NCBI GenBank assembly: GCA_024235395.1
Contig: JACKMK010000001.1
Coordinates: 1,178,001-1,242,000, forward strand
Reading direction: 5' to 3'
DNA: 64,000 bases
Source of the DNA: Chromatiaceae bacterium
Lineage (GTDB): Bacteria > Pseudomonadota > Gammaproteobacteria > Chromatiales > Chromatiaceae
Positions 44,004 to 54,359 of this stretch are shown here, piece by piece. The notes under the pieces are model-generated. The model had not been told where the DNA came from and searched no databases. It saw nothing but the letters and a program-made list of their open reading frames with translations. Within the stretch, counting starts at the first letter, position 1, and each line of letters starts with the position of its first letter. The translations under genes were made by a program, and so were the position numbers.

Positions 44004-45481
44004 CTCATCGACCCCGTCAAATTCGACACCTTGTGTACGCCACCGGAAACCTCGCGTCGCACCGACCATTTCAATGCCGAAGGCGCGATCACCGTGGTCA
44101 CCACGACCATCAGCACGATCGAGGAAAACAACTGGCTGCTGATCACCCCGAGGGCCTTTCCTATGCTCGCGAAGATCAGGCCGACCTCGCCGCGCGGCAA
44201 CATACCGAATCCGACCGCGAGATGGTTCAGGTCGCGGCCGGCGGCGTAACCGCTTGCCAGCTTACCGATGATGGCGGCGACTGTCAGCCCGGCGGCGAAC
44301 AGCAACACGTCCGCGCTCAGGAAGCTCTCGAGTTTGACCTGCATACCGATCAGTACGAAGAAGATCGGCACCAGTATCGCCTCCAGCGGGGCCATCAGGC
44401 TCTTGATCGTCACCGCGCTGTGCGTGCACTCGGGTTCCCAGCCGCGGAAATAGCAGTCGTTCATGATCAGGCCGGCGGCGAAGGCCCCAATGATCGTCGC
44501 CAGGCCGACCAGGTCGGCAAACCAGGAAAGCCCCATGACGAAAATGAAACTGGCGAAGATCTTGGCCTCGACGAACTCCAGGCCGCGCATCGCGCCGATC
44601 AAGGCACGCAGCACGAAGGGACCACCGTACAGTGACGCGACGACGAACAGGCCGGACAGCGCCAGGACCTGTGCGACCGAGTACGCCTCGATGTTGCCGT
44701 TGACCGCGATGCCGGAGACGATCGCCAGCGAGACCAGCCCCAGGACGTCGTCGAAAATCGCCGCGCCGAGGATCACGCACGCCTCGCCAGACTGCAGCAT
44801 GTCGAGTTCGCGCAGCACCCGCGCGGTGATCCCGACGCTGGTGGCGCCCAGGGTCGCTGCGATGAACAGCAGGACATCGAAGGAGCTTTCCGGCAGCGCG
44901 ACCCACGACACGCCGAGACCGAGCACGAAGGGAGTCAGCATGCCGACCAGTGCGACGCGCAACGAAGGCATGCCGGCATGCTGCATCTCCTCGACGCTGC
45001 TCTCCAGACCGACCAGGAACAAAAGGAAGATGACGCCGTAACGCGAAAAGATGTCGATGGTATGGGCGATTGCCAGCAACTGGCCGCCATGCGGTCCCTC
45101 GATGATCTCGACCATCTTGTGCGCGACCACCGGGTCCGTGATGTGCTGCGCAGTCGCCTGCTCGAGCGGCACCCCGGTCAGCGTGAGGTCGACGATATCG
45201 AACAGCGCCGTGCCCTCGCGCAGCGCCAGGATGAAATCACCGCCGAGCAGGTAGACCAGGTTGCCCAGCGCAATGCCGATGATCAGTTCACCGAGCACCG
45301 ACGGCTGACCGAGCCGGCGCGCGGCATACCGCCCGACAACCGCCAGCGCCAGTATCGCGGTAACACCGAGGATGACCGGGACGACCGGATCGGAATGCCC
45401 GGTTTGGGCCAGACCAATCCCGCTGAGTGCCAGCAGGACGAGGGCGATCAGCCCTCTGTGGCGGAACGCAATGCCACGCAC
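44000..45481 (-). CDS. CPA2-family cation/proton antiporter
   Basis: A 493-residue integral membrane protein of the monovalent cation:proton antiporter-2 family (KefB/GerN-like), without the C-terminal TrkA-N domain of Kef channels. About 12 helices, a DD pair in AAIFDDVLGLVSLA, and the GLESSVEEM motif are visible. Potassium or sodium efflux is inferred. The GTG at 45481 is preferred: GAGGGG lies seven bases upstream and the residual N-terminus is a clean hydrophobic start. An in-frame TTG at 45517 would add 12 residues. Confidence 0.88.
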   Translation of the reverse strand: MRGIAFRHRGLIALVLLALSGIGLAQTGHSDPVVPVILGVTAILALAVVGRYAARRLGQPSVLGELIIGIALGNLVYLLGGDFILALREGTALFDIVDLTLTGVPLEQATAQHITDPVVAHKMVEIIEGPHGGQLLAIAHTIDIFSRYGVIFLLFLVGLESSVEEMQHAGMPSLRVALVGMLTPFVLGLGVSWVALPESSFDVLLFIAATLGATSVGITARVLRELDMLQSGEACVILGAAIFDDVLGLVSLAIVSGIAVNGNIEAYSVAQVLALSGLFVVASLYGGPFVLRALIGAMRGLEFVEAKIFASFIFVMGLSWFADLVGLATIIGAFAAGLIMNDCYFRGWEPECTHSAVTIKSLMAPLEAILVPIFFVLIGMQVKLESFLSADVLLFAAGLTVAAIIGKLASGYAAGRDLNHLAVGFGMLPRGEVGLIFASIGKALGVISSQLFSSIVLMVVVTTVIAPSALKWSVRREVSGGVHKVSNLTGSMR

Positions 45482-45729
45482 GACACCACCCCTCACGCCG
45501 CCGAAGCGCCGGCGCAACGGGCTCGTTAGGCGCGGTGCGTCTCGACCGGCGTGCCCAGATCACGGCATCCCGCGACGGCATCGACACCCGTCGAGCCGGA
45601 CCGAGATAACCGACATGCTCAGATTACCACAACCGCGCCGTAAAGCCCGATGAACGACGGGCGAATCATGCCCCCGCGGCGTGTAAGATGAGGACCCTGG
45701 CAATCGCCACCGGCACTACCCGCACCCGC

Positions 45730-47889
45730 ATGATCGAGCCTGCTCCAGACCTGTTCGGTTACCGGCGCCATTGGGCGCACAAGTTCGGCCCTGCACCTTT
45801 CCTGCCGACCTCGCGCGCCGAGATGGAGCAGCTCGGCTGGGACAGCTGCGATGTGATCATCGTGACTGGCGACGCCTACGTCGACCATCCGAGTTTCGGC
45901 ATGGCGGTGATCGGCCGGGTACTCGAGGCGCAGGGCTTCCGGGTCGGCATCATCGCCCAGCCGGACTGGACGACCGCGGACGATTTCGCTCGCCTCGGCC
46001 GGCCAAACCTGTATTTCGGCGTGACCGCCGGCAACATGGACTCGATGGTCAATCGCTACACCGCCGAACGCCGCCTGCGTTCCGACGACGCCTACACGCC
46101 GCACGGTGAAGGCGGCCGGCGGCCCGACCGCGCGGTGATCGTCTACGCGCAGCGCTGCCGCGAGGCCTTCCGCGACGTCCCGATCGTGATCGGCGGTATC
46201 GAAGCCAGCCTGCGCCGTATCGCACACTTCGATTATTGGCAGGAAAAGGTGCGGCGCTCGGTGCTGGTCGATGCCAAGGCGGACATGCTGCTGTACGGCA
46301 ACGCCGAGCGTGCAATCGTCGAACTCAGTCATCGCCTGGCGAACGGCACGCCGATCGACCACGTCACCGACCTGCGCGGCACCGCCTTCATCCGTCGCGC
46401 ACTCCCCGACGACTGGACGGTGATCGATTCCACCTCGCTGGACGAACCCGGCACCATCGAACCGCATCCGGACCCCTACCTCGATACCACGCGCGGCAAG
46501 GCAACGGCGACCACAGCATCGGCGGACGGACCGCCGGTGGTCACCTTGCACCACCGCCCGCGCCGCCTCGACCGAGGCCGCAGCGTCGTACGCCTGCCGG
46601 CATTCGAACAGGTACGCGACGATCCGGTGCTGTATGCACACGCATCCCGGATGCTGCATCTGGAATCGAACCCCGGCAACGCGCGCGCGCTGGTGCAGCG
46701 CCACGGCGACCGCGAGGTATGGATCAATCCACCGCCGATCCCGCTGCGTACGCCCGAACTCGACCGGGTGTTCGAGCTGCCCTATCAGCGGACGCCCCAC
46801 CCCGCGTACGGCGACGCCAGGATCCCCGCGTACGAGATGATCCGGTTCTCGGTCAACATCATGCGTGGCTGTTTCGGTGGCTGTTCGTTCTGTTCGATCA
46901 CCGAACACGAAGGACGCATCATCCAGAATCGCTCCGAACAGAGCATCCTGCGCGAGATCGGGGCGATCCGTGACCATACGCCGGGCTTCACCGGCGTGAT
47001 CTCGGATCTCGGAGGACCGACCGCGAACATGTGGCGGCTGCACTGCAAGGACCCCGAGATCGAGGCCAGCTGCCGGCGCCTTTCTTGTGTCTTTCCGGGG
47101 ATCTGCAGCAACCTGAAAACCGACCAGATGCCCCTGGTGCGCCTGTACCGCAAGGCGCGCGCGCTGCCCGGGATCAAGCGCGTGCTGATCGCCTCCGGTC
47201 TGCGGTACGACATCGCCGTCGAGACACCCGAATATGTCAAGGAACTGGTCACCCACCATGTCGGCGGCTATCTGAAGATCGCACCGGAACACACCGAACA
47301 GGGCCCGCTGTCGAAGATGATGAAACCCGGTATCGGTACCTATGAGCGTTTCAAGCAGCTGTTCGACAAATACTCACGCCAGGCCGGCAAGGAACAGTAC
47401 CTGATCCCCTACTTCATCGCCGCACACCCGGGAACGACCGACGAGGACATGCTCAACCTCGCGCTATGGCTGAAAGCCAATGGTTTTCGTGCCGACCAGG
47501 TGCAGGCCTTCCTGCCGTCGCCGATGGCCATGGCGACAGCGATGTGGCACAGCGGGCGCAACCCGCTGAAGAAGATCACGCGCAGATCGGAGGCGGTGTA
47601 TTCACCAAAGGGTCGGCGTCAGCGTCGCCTGCACAAGGCATTCCTGCGTTATCACGACGCGGAGAACTGGCCACTGCTGCGCGACGCACTGAAGGCGATG
47701 GGTCGCGAAGACCTGATCGGCAACGGCAAGCGCCACCTGGTTCCACGCTTCCAGCCCGCAGGTACCGGACAGCGCCCCGAAGGCGCGCGGGCGCCCGCGA
47801 CCGGCACCGACAGGACCACGCGTTTCCGCACCCAACACACGCGAGGCTTGAAAAACCGCGCCAGCAGCCGAAAACGCAACAAGCACTGA
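45730..47889 (+). CDS. ygiQ: YgiQ-family radical SAM protein
   Basis: A 719-residue radical SAM protein orthologous to E. coli YgiQ, whose function is unknown. The cluster-binding CxxxCxxC is GCFGGCSFC; the N-terminal domain with the QLGWDSCDVIIVTGDAYVDHPS block and the later LKIAPEHTEQGPLSKMM block are near-identical to the E. coli protein. The start at 45730 aligns with E. coli YgiQ; an ATG at 45688 in the same frame would add 14 residues. The C-terminal tail is basic and low-complexity, as in the family. It stands alone, divergent from the antiporter operon. Confidence 0.93.
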   Translation: MIEPAPDLFGYRRHWAHKFGPAPFLPTSRAEMEQLGWDSCDVIIVTGDAYVDHPSFGMAVIGRVLEAQGFRVGIIAQPDWTTADDFARLGRPNLYFGVTAGNMDSMVNRYTAERRLRSDDAYTPHGEGGRRPDRAVIVYAQRCREAFRDVPIVIGGIEASLRRIAHFDYWQEKVRRSVLVDAKADMLLYGNAERAIVELSHRLANGTPIDHVTDLRGTAFIRRALPDDWTVIDSTSLDEPGTIEPHPDPYLDTTRGKATATTASADGPPVVTLHHRPRRLDRGRSVVRLPAFEQVRDDPVLYAHASRMLHLESNPGNARALVQRHGDREVWINPPPIPLRTPELDRVFELPYQRTPHPAYGDARIPAYEMIRFSVNIMRGCFGGCSFCSITEHEGRIIQNRSEQSILREIGAIRDHTPGFTGVISDLGGPTANMWRLHCKDPEIEASCRRLSCVFPGICSNLKTDQMPLVRLYRKARALPGIKRVLIASGLRYDIAVETPEYVKELVTHHVGGYLKIAPEHTEQGPLSKMMKPGIGTYERFKQLFDKYSRQAGKEQYLIPYFIAAHPGTTDEDMLNLALWLKANGFRADQVQAFLPSPMAMATAMWHSGRNPLKKITRRSEAVYSPKGRRQRRLHKAFLRYHDAENWPLLRDALKAMGREDLIGNGKRHLVPRFQPAGTGQRPEGARAPATGTDRTTRFRTQHTRGLKNRASSRKRNKH

Positions 47890-47977
47890 GACATGCAACC
47901 GGCCGATGAGATCGCGTACCACACCGACACCGCGCTGACGGTGTTCGGCACTCATGGGCCGCGAGGAGGAACCCGCA

Positions 47978-48406
47978 ATGCGCGTCAGTGACTTCATGAC
48001 CCGCAAGGTGATGACCGCCACACCCGAAGATGGCATTCGCGAGACGTATTTCCGCATGCGCGAGGCGCGCGTTCGACACCTGCCGGTGCTCGACGGTGCG
48101 CAGCTGGTCGGCATCATCAGCGATCGCGACCTGCGTCGCCCCGACTGGGTCGACGAGGCCCCCGATCTGTCACACGACTATCAACTCGACGACAATCTGT
48201 CGGTCGGCGACCTGATGAGCCACAAACCGATCGCTGTCCACACCTACGACGAACTGCTTACCGCCTGCGCGCTGATCAATCAGCACGGTTTCGGTGCGCT
48301 ACCCGTGCTGGACAAGGGTGGCCACCTGGTCGGGATCCTCAGCAAGGCCGATCTGGTGCGGGCGTTCGCACGTCACCTGCAGACGCACCACGAACATACC
48401 GGCTGA
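47978..48406 (+). CDS. Tandem CBS-domain protein
   Basis: A 142-residue protein made of two CBS domains (about 1-60 and 75-140), opening MRVSDFMTRKVMTATP and including VGIISDRDLRR and LSKADLVRAF. CBS pairs bind adenosine nucleotides and regulate attached or partner proteins; no partner is obvious here. A strong AGGAGG lies eight bases before the ATG. It converges with a lipoprotein gene, the stops being 5 bp apart. Confidence 0.9.
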   Translation: MRVSDFMTRKVMTATPEDGIRETYFRMREARVRHLPVLDGAQLVGIISDRDLRRPDWVDEAPDLSHDYQLDDNLSVGDLMSHKPIAVHTYDELLTACALINQHGFGALPVLDKGGHLVGILSKADLVRAFARHLQTHHEHTG

Positions 48407-48411
48407 GCCGG

Positions 48412-48954
48412 TCAGCGTCGAATCTCGGCGATCTCCCCGAGTGCCGAGCGGATCTCGTCGATCGTCGGCGGATACAGGTCGGCGGGGACCGCGTAGACAC
48501 CGAAGCAACTCATGCGCCGGACGTCCGGCTGAGCATCCGACGCCAGCCAGAAATGGTACCCATCGTAGTACGAGTTGCTGCCACCTCCACCGTCCATGCC
48601 ACCCATCGCGACCAGCGAGGCCACGACAATCGGCTGACGCTGGACGACTTCCTGTACCGAACTCTGTACCTTGGTGATCACAAAGGTATCCGGCTCGATC
48701 GTGAAGCCATCGTGGTCGACGCGTCGCACCTCCAACGCGCAATGCGGTTTGTAGCTGTTGAAACCGCTGCCGGCGATGCCATCCTGCAGATAGATGCGCG
48801 CCTTGCCGGCGGGGACTTTCAGGGCCTGCTGCAGTACCAGCGTCCCACCCTGCATCTGCACAAAGCTGCCGCCAGCTTCCGTGCGCACACCGACGCTGCT
48901 CTGGCAGCCAGCGAGCACGCTCACGAGAAACACCGCTACACCGAGCTTCTTCAT
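48412..48954 (-). CDS. Hypothetical lipoprotein
   Basis: A 180-residue lipoprotein with lipobox LAGCQ (Cys17). The mature part contains SVGVRTEAGGSFV, IYLQDGIAGSGFNSY and a glycine-rich GGMDGGGGSNSYYDGYHFWLAS segment. It resembles proteobacterial lipoproteins of unknown role; no family is assigned. The ATG at 48954 follows GGAGG by eight bases. Confidence 0.78.
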   Translation of the reverse strand: MKKLGVAVFLVSVLAGCQSSVGVRTEAGGSFVQMQGGTLVLQQALKVPAGKARIYLQDGIAGSGFNSYKPHCALEVRRVDHDGFTIEPDTFVITKVQSSVQEVVQRQPIVVASLVAMGGMDGGGGSNSYYDGYHFWLASDAQPDVRRMSCFGVYAVPADLYPPTIDEIRSALGEIAEIRR

Positions 48955-49024
48955 GGCCCCGCCCTCCGGTAGACCGTCCAATAGGATTAGACCCGGCATC
49001 TGAAAGGACGTTCCGCAGCAACCC

Positions 49025-49876
49025 CTATTCGGTCGACAACAGATCCAGCATCTCGCTGACGATGTCTTCGAAATCGGTCGAACTCACGCCGGCATAGGCC
49101 AACACCGCTTCACCGTGGTACTGCCATTCGGGATCGTCGCGTTTTCCCCAATAGCGCTGGTCGATATGCTCGGCCATCTTCAGCACCGCCAGCAGCATCC
49201 CGTTGCGCGAAAGCGCGCCACCGTTCTCGTTCAACAGCGCCGGAACGTCGTGATGACGCAGAATGAGCTCACCGATGTGTCCGGGCAACCCCCAGCTGCG
49301 CGATACCAAGTAGCCGACCACCGCGTGGTTGGTCCGAAATGCCGCGTCCTCGCAGGCCGTGACCGGCGGACCCGCGCACTGACCTGGACCGAGTCGCACG
49401 GCATAGTCCGCAAAACGCTCCATCATCAGCGGCACCCCGACGTCGTGAAACAGCCCCAGCATGTAGGCCTCGTCGGGCATCACGCCGGAGAACCACTGGG
49501 TCAATTTTGCGGCCACCATGCCGACGTTCACCGGTGACTCCCAGAAGTGCTCCGGGGCCGGGCCGCCAGCGGTTTCCATCGCGCGGCGCAGCGCCAGGCC
49601 GGCAACGATATTGCTGACATTCAATAACCCGAGCAGCGTGGTCGCGTGACGGATCGACTTGGCCGGGGCACGCAGGCCGAAAAACGGCGAATTCACGGTC
49701 TTCAGGACCAGCGCGGCCAGCCCCATGTCGCGCGATATCACCGCCGCCACCTCGTCGATCTCCGGTTCGTCGCGCTGCATCAGTTCGTGCAGTTCCATGA
49801 ACACCGCCGGGGCGGCCGGGATGCGGATCGCCTGCAGAATCTCGCTGGTGGATTCGAAACTGAGTGGATGACTCAC
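49025..49876 (-). CDS. HDOD-domain signalling protein
   Basis: A 283-residue cytosolic protein whose main part is an HDOD domain (about 15-215), recognised by IRIPAAPAVFMELHELM, ISRDMGLAALVLKTVNSPFFG and MLGLFHDVGVPLMM. HDOD proteins act in signal transduction and often accompany cyclic di-GMP or chemotaxis systems; the catalytic HD is degraded. The start chosen is a GTG at 49876 with GGGAG six or seven bases upstream, because no ATG with a ribosome site precedes the domain. Confidence 0.88.
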   Translation of the reverse strand: MSHPLSFESTSEILQAIRIPAAPAVFMELHELMQRDEPEIDEVAAVISRDMGLAALVLKTVNSPFFGLRAPAKSIRHATTLLGLLNVSNIVAGLALRRAMETAGGPAPEHFWESPVNVGMVAAKLTQWFSGVMPDEAYMLGLFHDVGVPLMMERFADYAVRLGPGQCAGPPVTACEDAAFRTNHAVVGYLVSRSWGLPGHIGELILRHHDVPALLNENGGALSRNGMLLAVLKMAEHIDQRYWGKRDDPEWQYHGEAVLAYAGVSSTDFEDIVSEMLDLLSTE

Positions 49877-50066
49877 GCGGCGCTCCCGCTCCCGAATTGG
49901 ACGACTCGACGAAGATCCGGCCGGTGGTCGGCGTCTCTCCCGTTCGACCCGCGTATCGGCAGTCCCCGTACCACCTTTACGGTCCCGGGGATGCCCGCTA
50001 TGCGACGCCGACGGGCCGGCCGACCGGATCACCCAGCAAACGAGACTTTCGGCGTATCCTTGTGCA

Positions 50067-51125
50067 ATGCGCCATTCATCCCGTCTCCTGCGCAGCGGCG
50101 CGGCCGTTCAGCGCACCCTGCTCGGACTCCTGGTCGCGCTGTCGACCCAGCAGCTGTATGCCGGGCCACCGGCCAACGTGCGTGCGGTACCGTTGTCCGA
50201 GCTGCTCACAATCCCGCAGTTCAGCGCCCCGGCCACCGTGGTTGCACGCAATCAACCGCAGATCGCGGCCGAGATCCAGGCGCGGGTGGTCGAGCTGCCG
50301 GCCGAGGTCGGAGACCGGGTTGGTGCAGGCGAAGTCCTGGCGCGCCTCGACTGCCGTCGTTACGAGTCCGCGCTCGCCCAGGCGCGTGCCGAGCTGGCGC
50401 GTGCACGGGCGCAGCGGCAGTTCGCCGACGAGCAGCTGCGCCGCGCGCGCAACCTGACCAAGAAACAGAGCATCAGCGAGGAACTGCTCGATCAACGACG
50501 CACCGACCTCGCGGCCGCCGATGCCGACAGCGCGGTGCAGGACGCGGCCGTCGCCCGCGCCGCGATTGACGTCGAGGACTGTGTGATACGGGCACCGTTC
50601 GCAGCCGTGGTCACGGCGCGTGCGGCCAGCATTGGCAGTCTGGCGACACCCGGAAACGTACTGTTCACACTGCTCCAGACCGACGGCCAGGAGGTCAGCG
50701 TCACGCTGCGCCACGACCAGGTGACGAGTCTGCTGGATGCCGGCGCACTGAACTTCGACAGCAACGGGACAACCTATCCCTTGCAGCTGCGCACCGTGTT
50801 GCCGGCCGCCGATCCGGTCGCCCGCACGCGCGAGGCGCGCCTGCGCTTCGCCGCCGAACCGGCACTGGCAGGCAGCGCCGGTCGCGTGGTCTGGGAAGGC
50901 AGGGAGCGCGAACTGCCGCCCGACTACCTGGTACGCCGCCAGGGCGAACTGGGCGTGTTCCTGCTCGAAGCCGATACCGCACGGTTCGTGCCCGTTGCGG
51001 GCGCCGAGAACGGCCGACCGGCGACCGTGCGGCTGCCGACCGACAGCCTGGTGGTCACCGACGGTCGGCAACGTCTGGCTGACGGGGACCCGGTACGTCG
51101 GATCGCGGCCGCGGAGGGCCCCTAG
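50067..51125 (+). CDS. RND efflux periplasmic adaptor
   Basis: A 352-residue membrane fusion protein with a signal peptide (about 1-32, ending LYAGP), a split lipoyl domain (ARVVELPAEVGDRVGAGEVLARLD and APFAAVVTARAASIGSLATPG) around an alpha-helical hairpin, and a beta-barrel region. It is the partner of the following RND permease, whose GTG overlaps its TAG stop. No outer-membrane factor is nearby. Confidence 0.9.
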   Translation: MRHSSRLLRSGAAVQRTLLGLLVALSTQQLYAGPPANVRAVPLSELLTIPQFSAPATVVARNQPQIAAEIQARVVELPAEVGDRVGAGEVLARLDCRRYESALAQARAELARARAQRQFADEQLRRARNLTKKQSISEELLDQRRTDLAAADADSAVQDAAVARAAIDVEDCVIRAPFAAVVTARAASIGSLATPGNVLFTLLQTDGQEVSVTLRHDQVTSLLDAGALNFDSNGTTYPLQLRTVLPAADPVARTREARLRFAAEPALAGSAGRVVWEGRERELPPDYLVRRQGELGVFLLEADTARFVPVAGAENGRPATVRLPTDSLVVTDGRQRLADGDPVRRIAAAEGP

Positions 51126-54100
51126 TGGGTTTCTACCGCGCGCTGCTGCAGAACCATGTCCTCGCCAACCTCACCTTCCTGCTGGTGATGGTGGTCGGTG
51201 GCCTGTCGTATCTCGCGATGCCCCGGCAACAGGACCCGACGATCAACTTCAACTGGATCGTGATCACCACGGTGCTGCCCGGCGCCTCCGCGGTCGACGT
51301 GGAAAAAAAGGTCACGGACCCGCTGGAAGACGCGCTGCGCAAGATCCAGGACGTCAAGTTCATGTCGTCGAACAGCCGCGAGTCGCTGTCCAGCATCCTG
51401 GTGCGTTTCGAGGACATCGACGCGCGTACCTTCGACAAGCGTATCGCCGACCTGCGCCGGGAGATCCAGAACAAGGAGGACGAACTCCCCGAGGCCGCCG
51501 AAGACTCGGAGATCCTCGAGATCACCAGCGCGAACGGCTTTCCGTCGGCCACCATCGCCGTGGTGGGCCAGGGAATGGACGAAAATCTGCGGCGCCAGGC
51601 TTACAACGTGCGCAAGGCACTGGAACGCATCGACGGCGTCGATCGGGTCGATGCCATCGGCCTCCCGGATCCCGAACTGCAGGTCCGCTTCGAGCCCGAG
51701 CAACTCGAGAACCTGCGCCTCACGCCCGGCCAGGTCGCCGACACCGTGGCGGCCTTCTTCCAGGACATCGCCGCGGGCGATGCACGACTCGGCACCCAGA
51801 GTTGGCTGGTGCGACTGGTTGGTTCCGACGCCGATCCGCAGGCGCTGGCGGCACGCACCGTGATCGGCAGCGACAGCGAGATCCGTCTCGGCGACGTGGC
51901 CCGGGTCGAGCGTGCACGCGCCGAGGCCACCACCCTGACCACCTACGCCGGCCACCCGGCGGTGCTGCTCGCAGTGTCCAAACAGCCGAACGTCAACACC
52001 CTCGAACTGGTCGAGCGCCTCAAGCGCTACCTCGACGGGCGCAACGCGCTGCGCGATGCCAGCGGGGTCGAACTGGTGCTGATCGACGACCAGACGACCC
52101 CGACCCGCAACGCCGTGCGCCTGATGCAGAACAACGCGCTGATCGGCCTGCTGCTGGTGCTGGTCGTGACCTGGCTGTTCCTCGGGTCGCGCATCGCGTT
52201 GCTCACCTCGATCGGTATCCCGTTCATCCTCGCCGGCACCTTCTGGGTATTGTCAGGAACCGGCGAGACGCTCAATGTCATGGTGCTGCTCGGCGTGGTG
52301 ATAGTGCTCGGCATGCTGGTCGACGACGCGGTCGTCGTGGTCGAGGGTGTCTATTACCGCCTGCGCCACCGCGCCGAACCGATGCAGGCCTCGATCGACG
52401 CATTGCGCGAGGTGGCAGCCCCGGTCACCGCTGCAGTACTGACGACGATCGCCGCGTTCGCACCACTGATCCTGCTGCCAGGGATCCTCGGCGACTTCAT
52501 GCGCGTCGTGCCGACCGTGGTCGTGATCGCGCTCAGCCTGTCGTTGCTGGAGGCGTTCTGGATGCTGCCGGCACACGTCGTCGCGTTCGGGGTCAACTTC
52601 GAGCGTCCCTCGCGCCTGCAGCGCTACCGTGAGCGTTTCACGCACTGGCTGCAGCTGCGCTATGTCGGTCTGCTGGTCAAGGCGCTGCGACACCGTTGGC
52701 TGACCCTGGTGGTTGTCTCAACGCTGTTCTTCGGCGCGATTGCCGCCCTGGCCACCGGCAAGGTGCGCATGGACTTCTTCGCCGCGGACACGATCCGTCT
52801 GTTCTACGTGAATGTGGAGATGCCGCCGGAGACCCCGCTACAGGAGACCCTGGACACGTTGCAGGAGGTCGAGCGCAAGGTGCGAGCCGGCATACGTGAT
52901 GGCGAGGTCCGGGCGATGGTCGCCTATGCCGGCAGTATGTTTACTGAGACCGAGCAGCGCATCGGCGATCACCTCGGCCAGATCCTGGTCGGGCTCGAGC
53001 CCTATACGCCGGGACTGCGCACCGTCGAGCAGATGACCGAGGACCTGCGCGACGCCGTGGTCGGCGTACCCGGCCCGATCCGCGTATGGTTCCTGCGGCT
53101 GAGCGGCGGCCCCCCGACTGCGAAACCGATCAGCATCAAGGTACGGGGTGACGCGTACGACGACATCCGCGTGGCCGCGGATCAATTGAAGTCCATCATG
53201 CGTGGGATCGACGGTGTGAAAGACATCGAGGACGACGCCGACAAGGGTCGCTCCGAACTGGTCCTGGCATTCGACAACGATGCTGTGCGCCGCGCCGGCC
53301 TGAACCCGGCCGAGGTCGGCCGTTCGATACTGCTGCTGGTCGACGGCCAGGTGGTCAGCGAGATGCGCAACGCCGGCGAGAAGGTCGAGGTGCGCGTGCA
53401 GGGCGACGAATCGCGTTACCGCGACATCGCCGACGTCCTGCAGTTCCGCCTGCCGCTGTCCGGCGGTGGCAGCATCGCGCTCGCCGATCTGGTTTCGGCC
53501 GAACGCATTCAGGGACTCGGCAACATCCGTCACTACAACTTCCGCCGCGCTATCACGGTTGAGGCGGACATCGATGCCGAGGTCATCGACACGGTAACCG
53601 CCAATGCCCTGGTGACCGAACGTTGGGCGGAACAGCACGCGCGTTTTCCCAACATCGACCTCGATTATTCGGGCGAGCTCGACGATATCAACGAGAGTCT
53701 CGACTCGATCGCGATCCTGTTCGTCTTCGGTGTCGGTGTGATGTACGCGATTCTCGGTACCCAGTTCCGCAGCTACTGGCAGCCGCTGATGATCCTGTCG
53801 ACCGTGCTCATGGCATTCACCGGGGTGACCTTCGGACTGCTCGTATCGGGTAATCCACTGAGTCTCTACACGCTGTACGGGGTGGTCGCGCTGGCCGGGA
53901 TCGCGGTCAATGCCGCAATCGTCCTGATATCGGCCGGCAACCAACGGCTAGCCGCCGGTATGAGCGTGCTGCATGCGACCATCTATGCCGCGCGTCGGCG
54001 GGTGATCCCGATCCTGATCACCTCGTTGACGACGATCGCCGGGCTGTTCTCCCTGGCCACCGGTCTCGGCGGCAAATCACTGATCTGGGGCCCGGTGGCG

Positions 54101-54214
54101 ACCGCGATCGTATGGGGCCTGGCGTTCTCCACACTGCTCACGCTGGTCGTGATCCCGCTGCTGTATCGGCTGTTCATGGGACGCAGCCGCCTGGCCCGGC
54201 CGGCGGCACACTGA
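51125..54214 (+). CDS. RND-family efflux permease (AcrB-like)
   Basis: A 1029-residue proton-driven exporter. It starts FYRALLQNHVLANLTFLLVM, the usual first helix, and includes MVLLGVVIVLGMLVDDAVVVVEG with the paired aspartates of TM4 and a second-half helix block GVVALAGIAVNAAIVLI. The start is a GTG one base overlapping the adaptor's stop, so the two are translationally coupled. The substrate is unknown and this pair is distinct in sequence from the RND operon at 12.4-17 kb. Confidence 0.93.
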   Translation: MGFYRALLQNHVLANLTFLLVMVVGGLSYLAMPRQQDPTINFNWIVITTVLPGASAVDVEKKVTDPLEDALRKIQDVKFMSSNSRESLSSILVRFEDIDARTFDKRIADLRREIQNKEDELPEAAEDSEILEITSANGFPSATIAVVGQGMDENLRRQAYNVRKALERIDGVDRVDAIGLPDPELQVRFEPEQLENLRLTPGQVADTVAAFFQDIAAGDARLGTQSWLVRLVGSDADPQALAARTVIGSDSEIRLGDVARVERARAEATTLTTYAGHPAVLLAVSKQPNVNTLELVERLKRYLDGRNALRDASGVELVLIDDQTTPTRNAVRLMQNNALIGLLLVLVVTWLFLGSRIALLTSIGIPFILAGTFWVLSGTGETLNVMVLLGVVIVLGMLVDDAVVVVEGVYYRLRHRAEPMQASIDALREVAAPVTAAVLTTIAAFAPLILLPGILGDFMRVVPTVVVIALSLSLLEAFWMLPAHVVAFGVNFERPSRLQRYRERFTHWLQLRYVGLLVKALRHRWLTLVVVSTLFFGAIAALATGKVRMDFFAADTIRLFYVNVEMPPETPLQETLDTLQEVERKVRAGIRDGEVRAMVAYAGSMFTETEQRIGDHLGQILVGLEPYTPGLRTVEQMTEDLRDAVVGVPGPIRVWFLRLSGGPPTAKPISIKVRGDAYDDIRVAADQLKSIMRGIDGVKDIEDDADKGRSELVLAFDNDAVRRAGLNPAEVGRSILLLVDGQVVSEMRNAGEKVEVRVQGDESRYRDIADVLQFRLPLSGGGSIALADLVSAERIQGLGNIRHYNFRRAITVEADIDAEVIDTVTANALVTERWAEQHARFPNIDLDYSGELDDINESLDSIAILFVFGVGVMYAILGTQFRSYWQPLMILSTVLMAFTGVTFGLLVSGNPLSLYTLYGVVALAGIAVNAAIVLISAGNQRLAAGMSVLHATIYAARRRVIPILITSLTTIAGLFSLATGLGGKSLIWGPVATAIVWGLAFSTLLTLVVIPLLYRLFMGRSRLARPAAH

Positions 54215-54359
54215 GCGGGCAGGCAGCCGTGGCGCGTGGCGGTCGATGGCGCCGACTATGCTTGGGCTGGGGCAGGCGTGTAGCTGCGGATGTGATTCGC
54301 TGAACGGAAATCCTTCCGAGGCCGGTCCTGACAAGCAGGCGACAAGGGCGGAACACCCC

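Noticed and set aside
45619..47292. Long minus-strand frame of about 557 codons opposite ygiQ
   Set aside because: Antisense to a near-identical YgiQ protein; composition is typical of a shadow frame.
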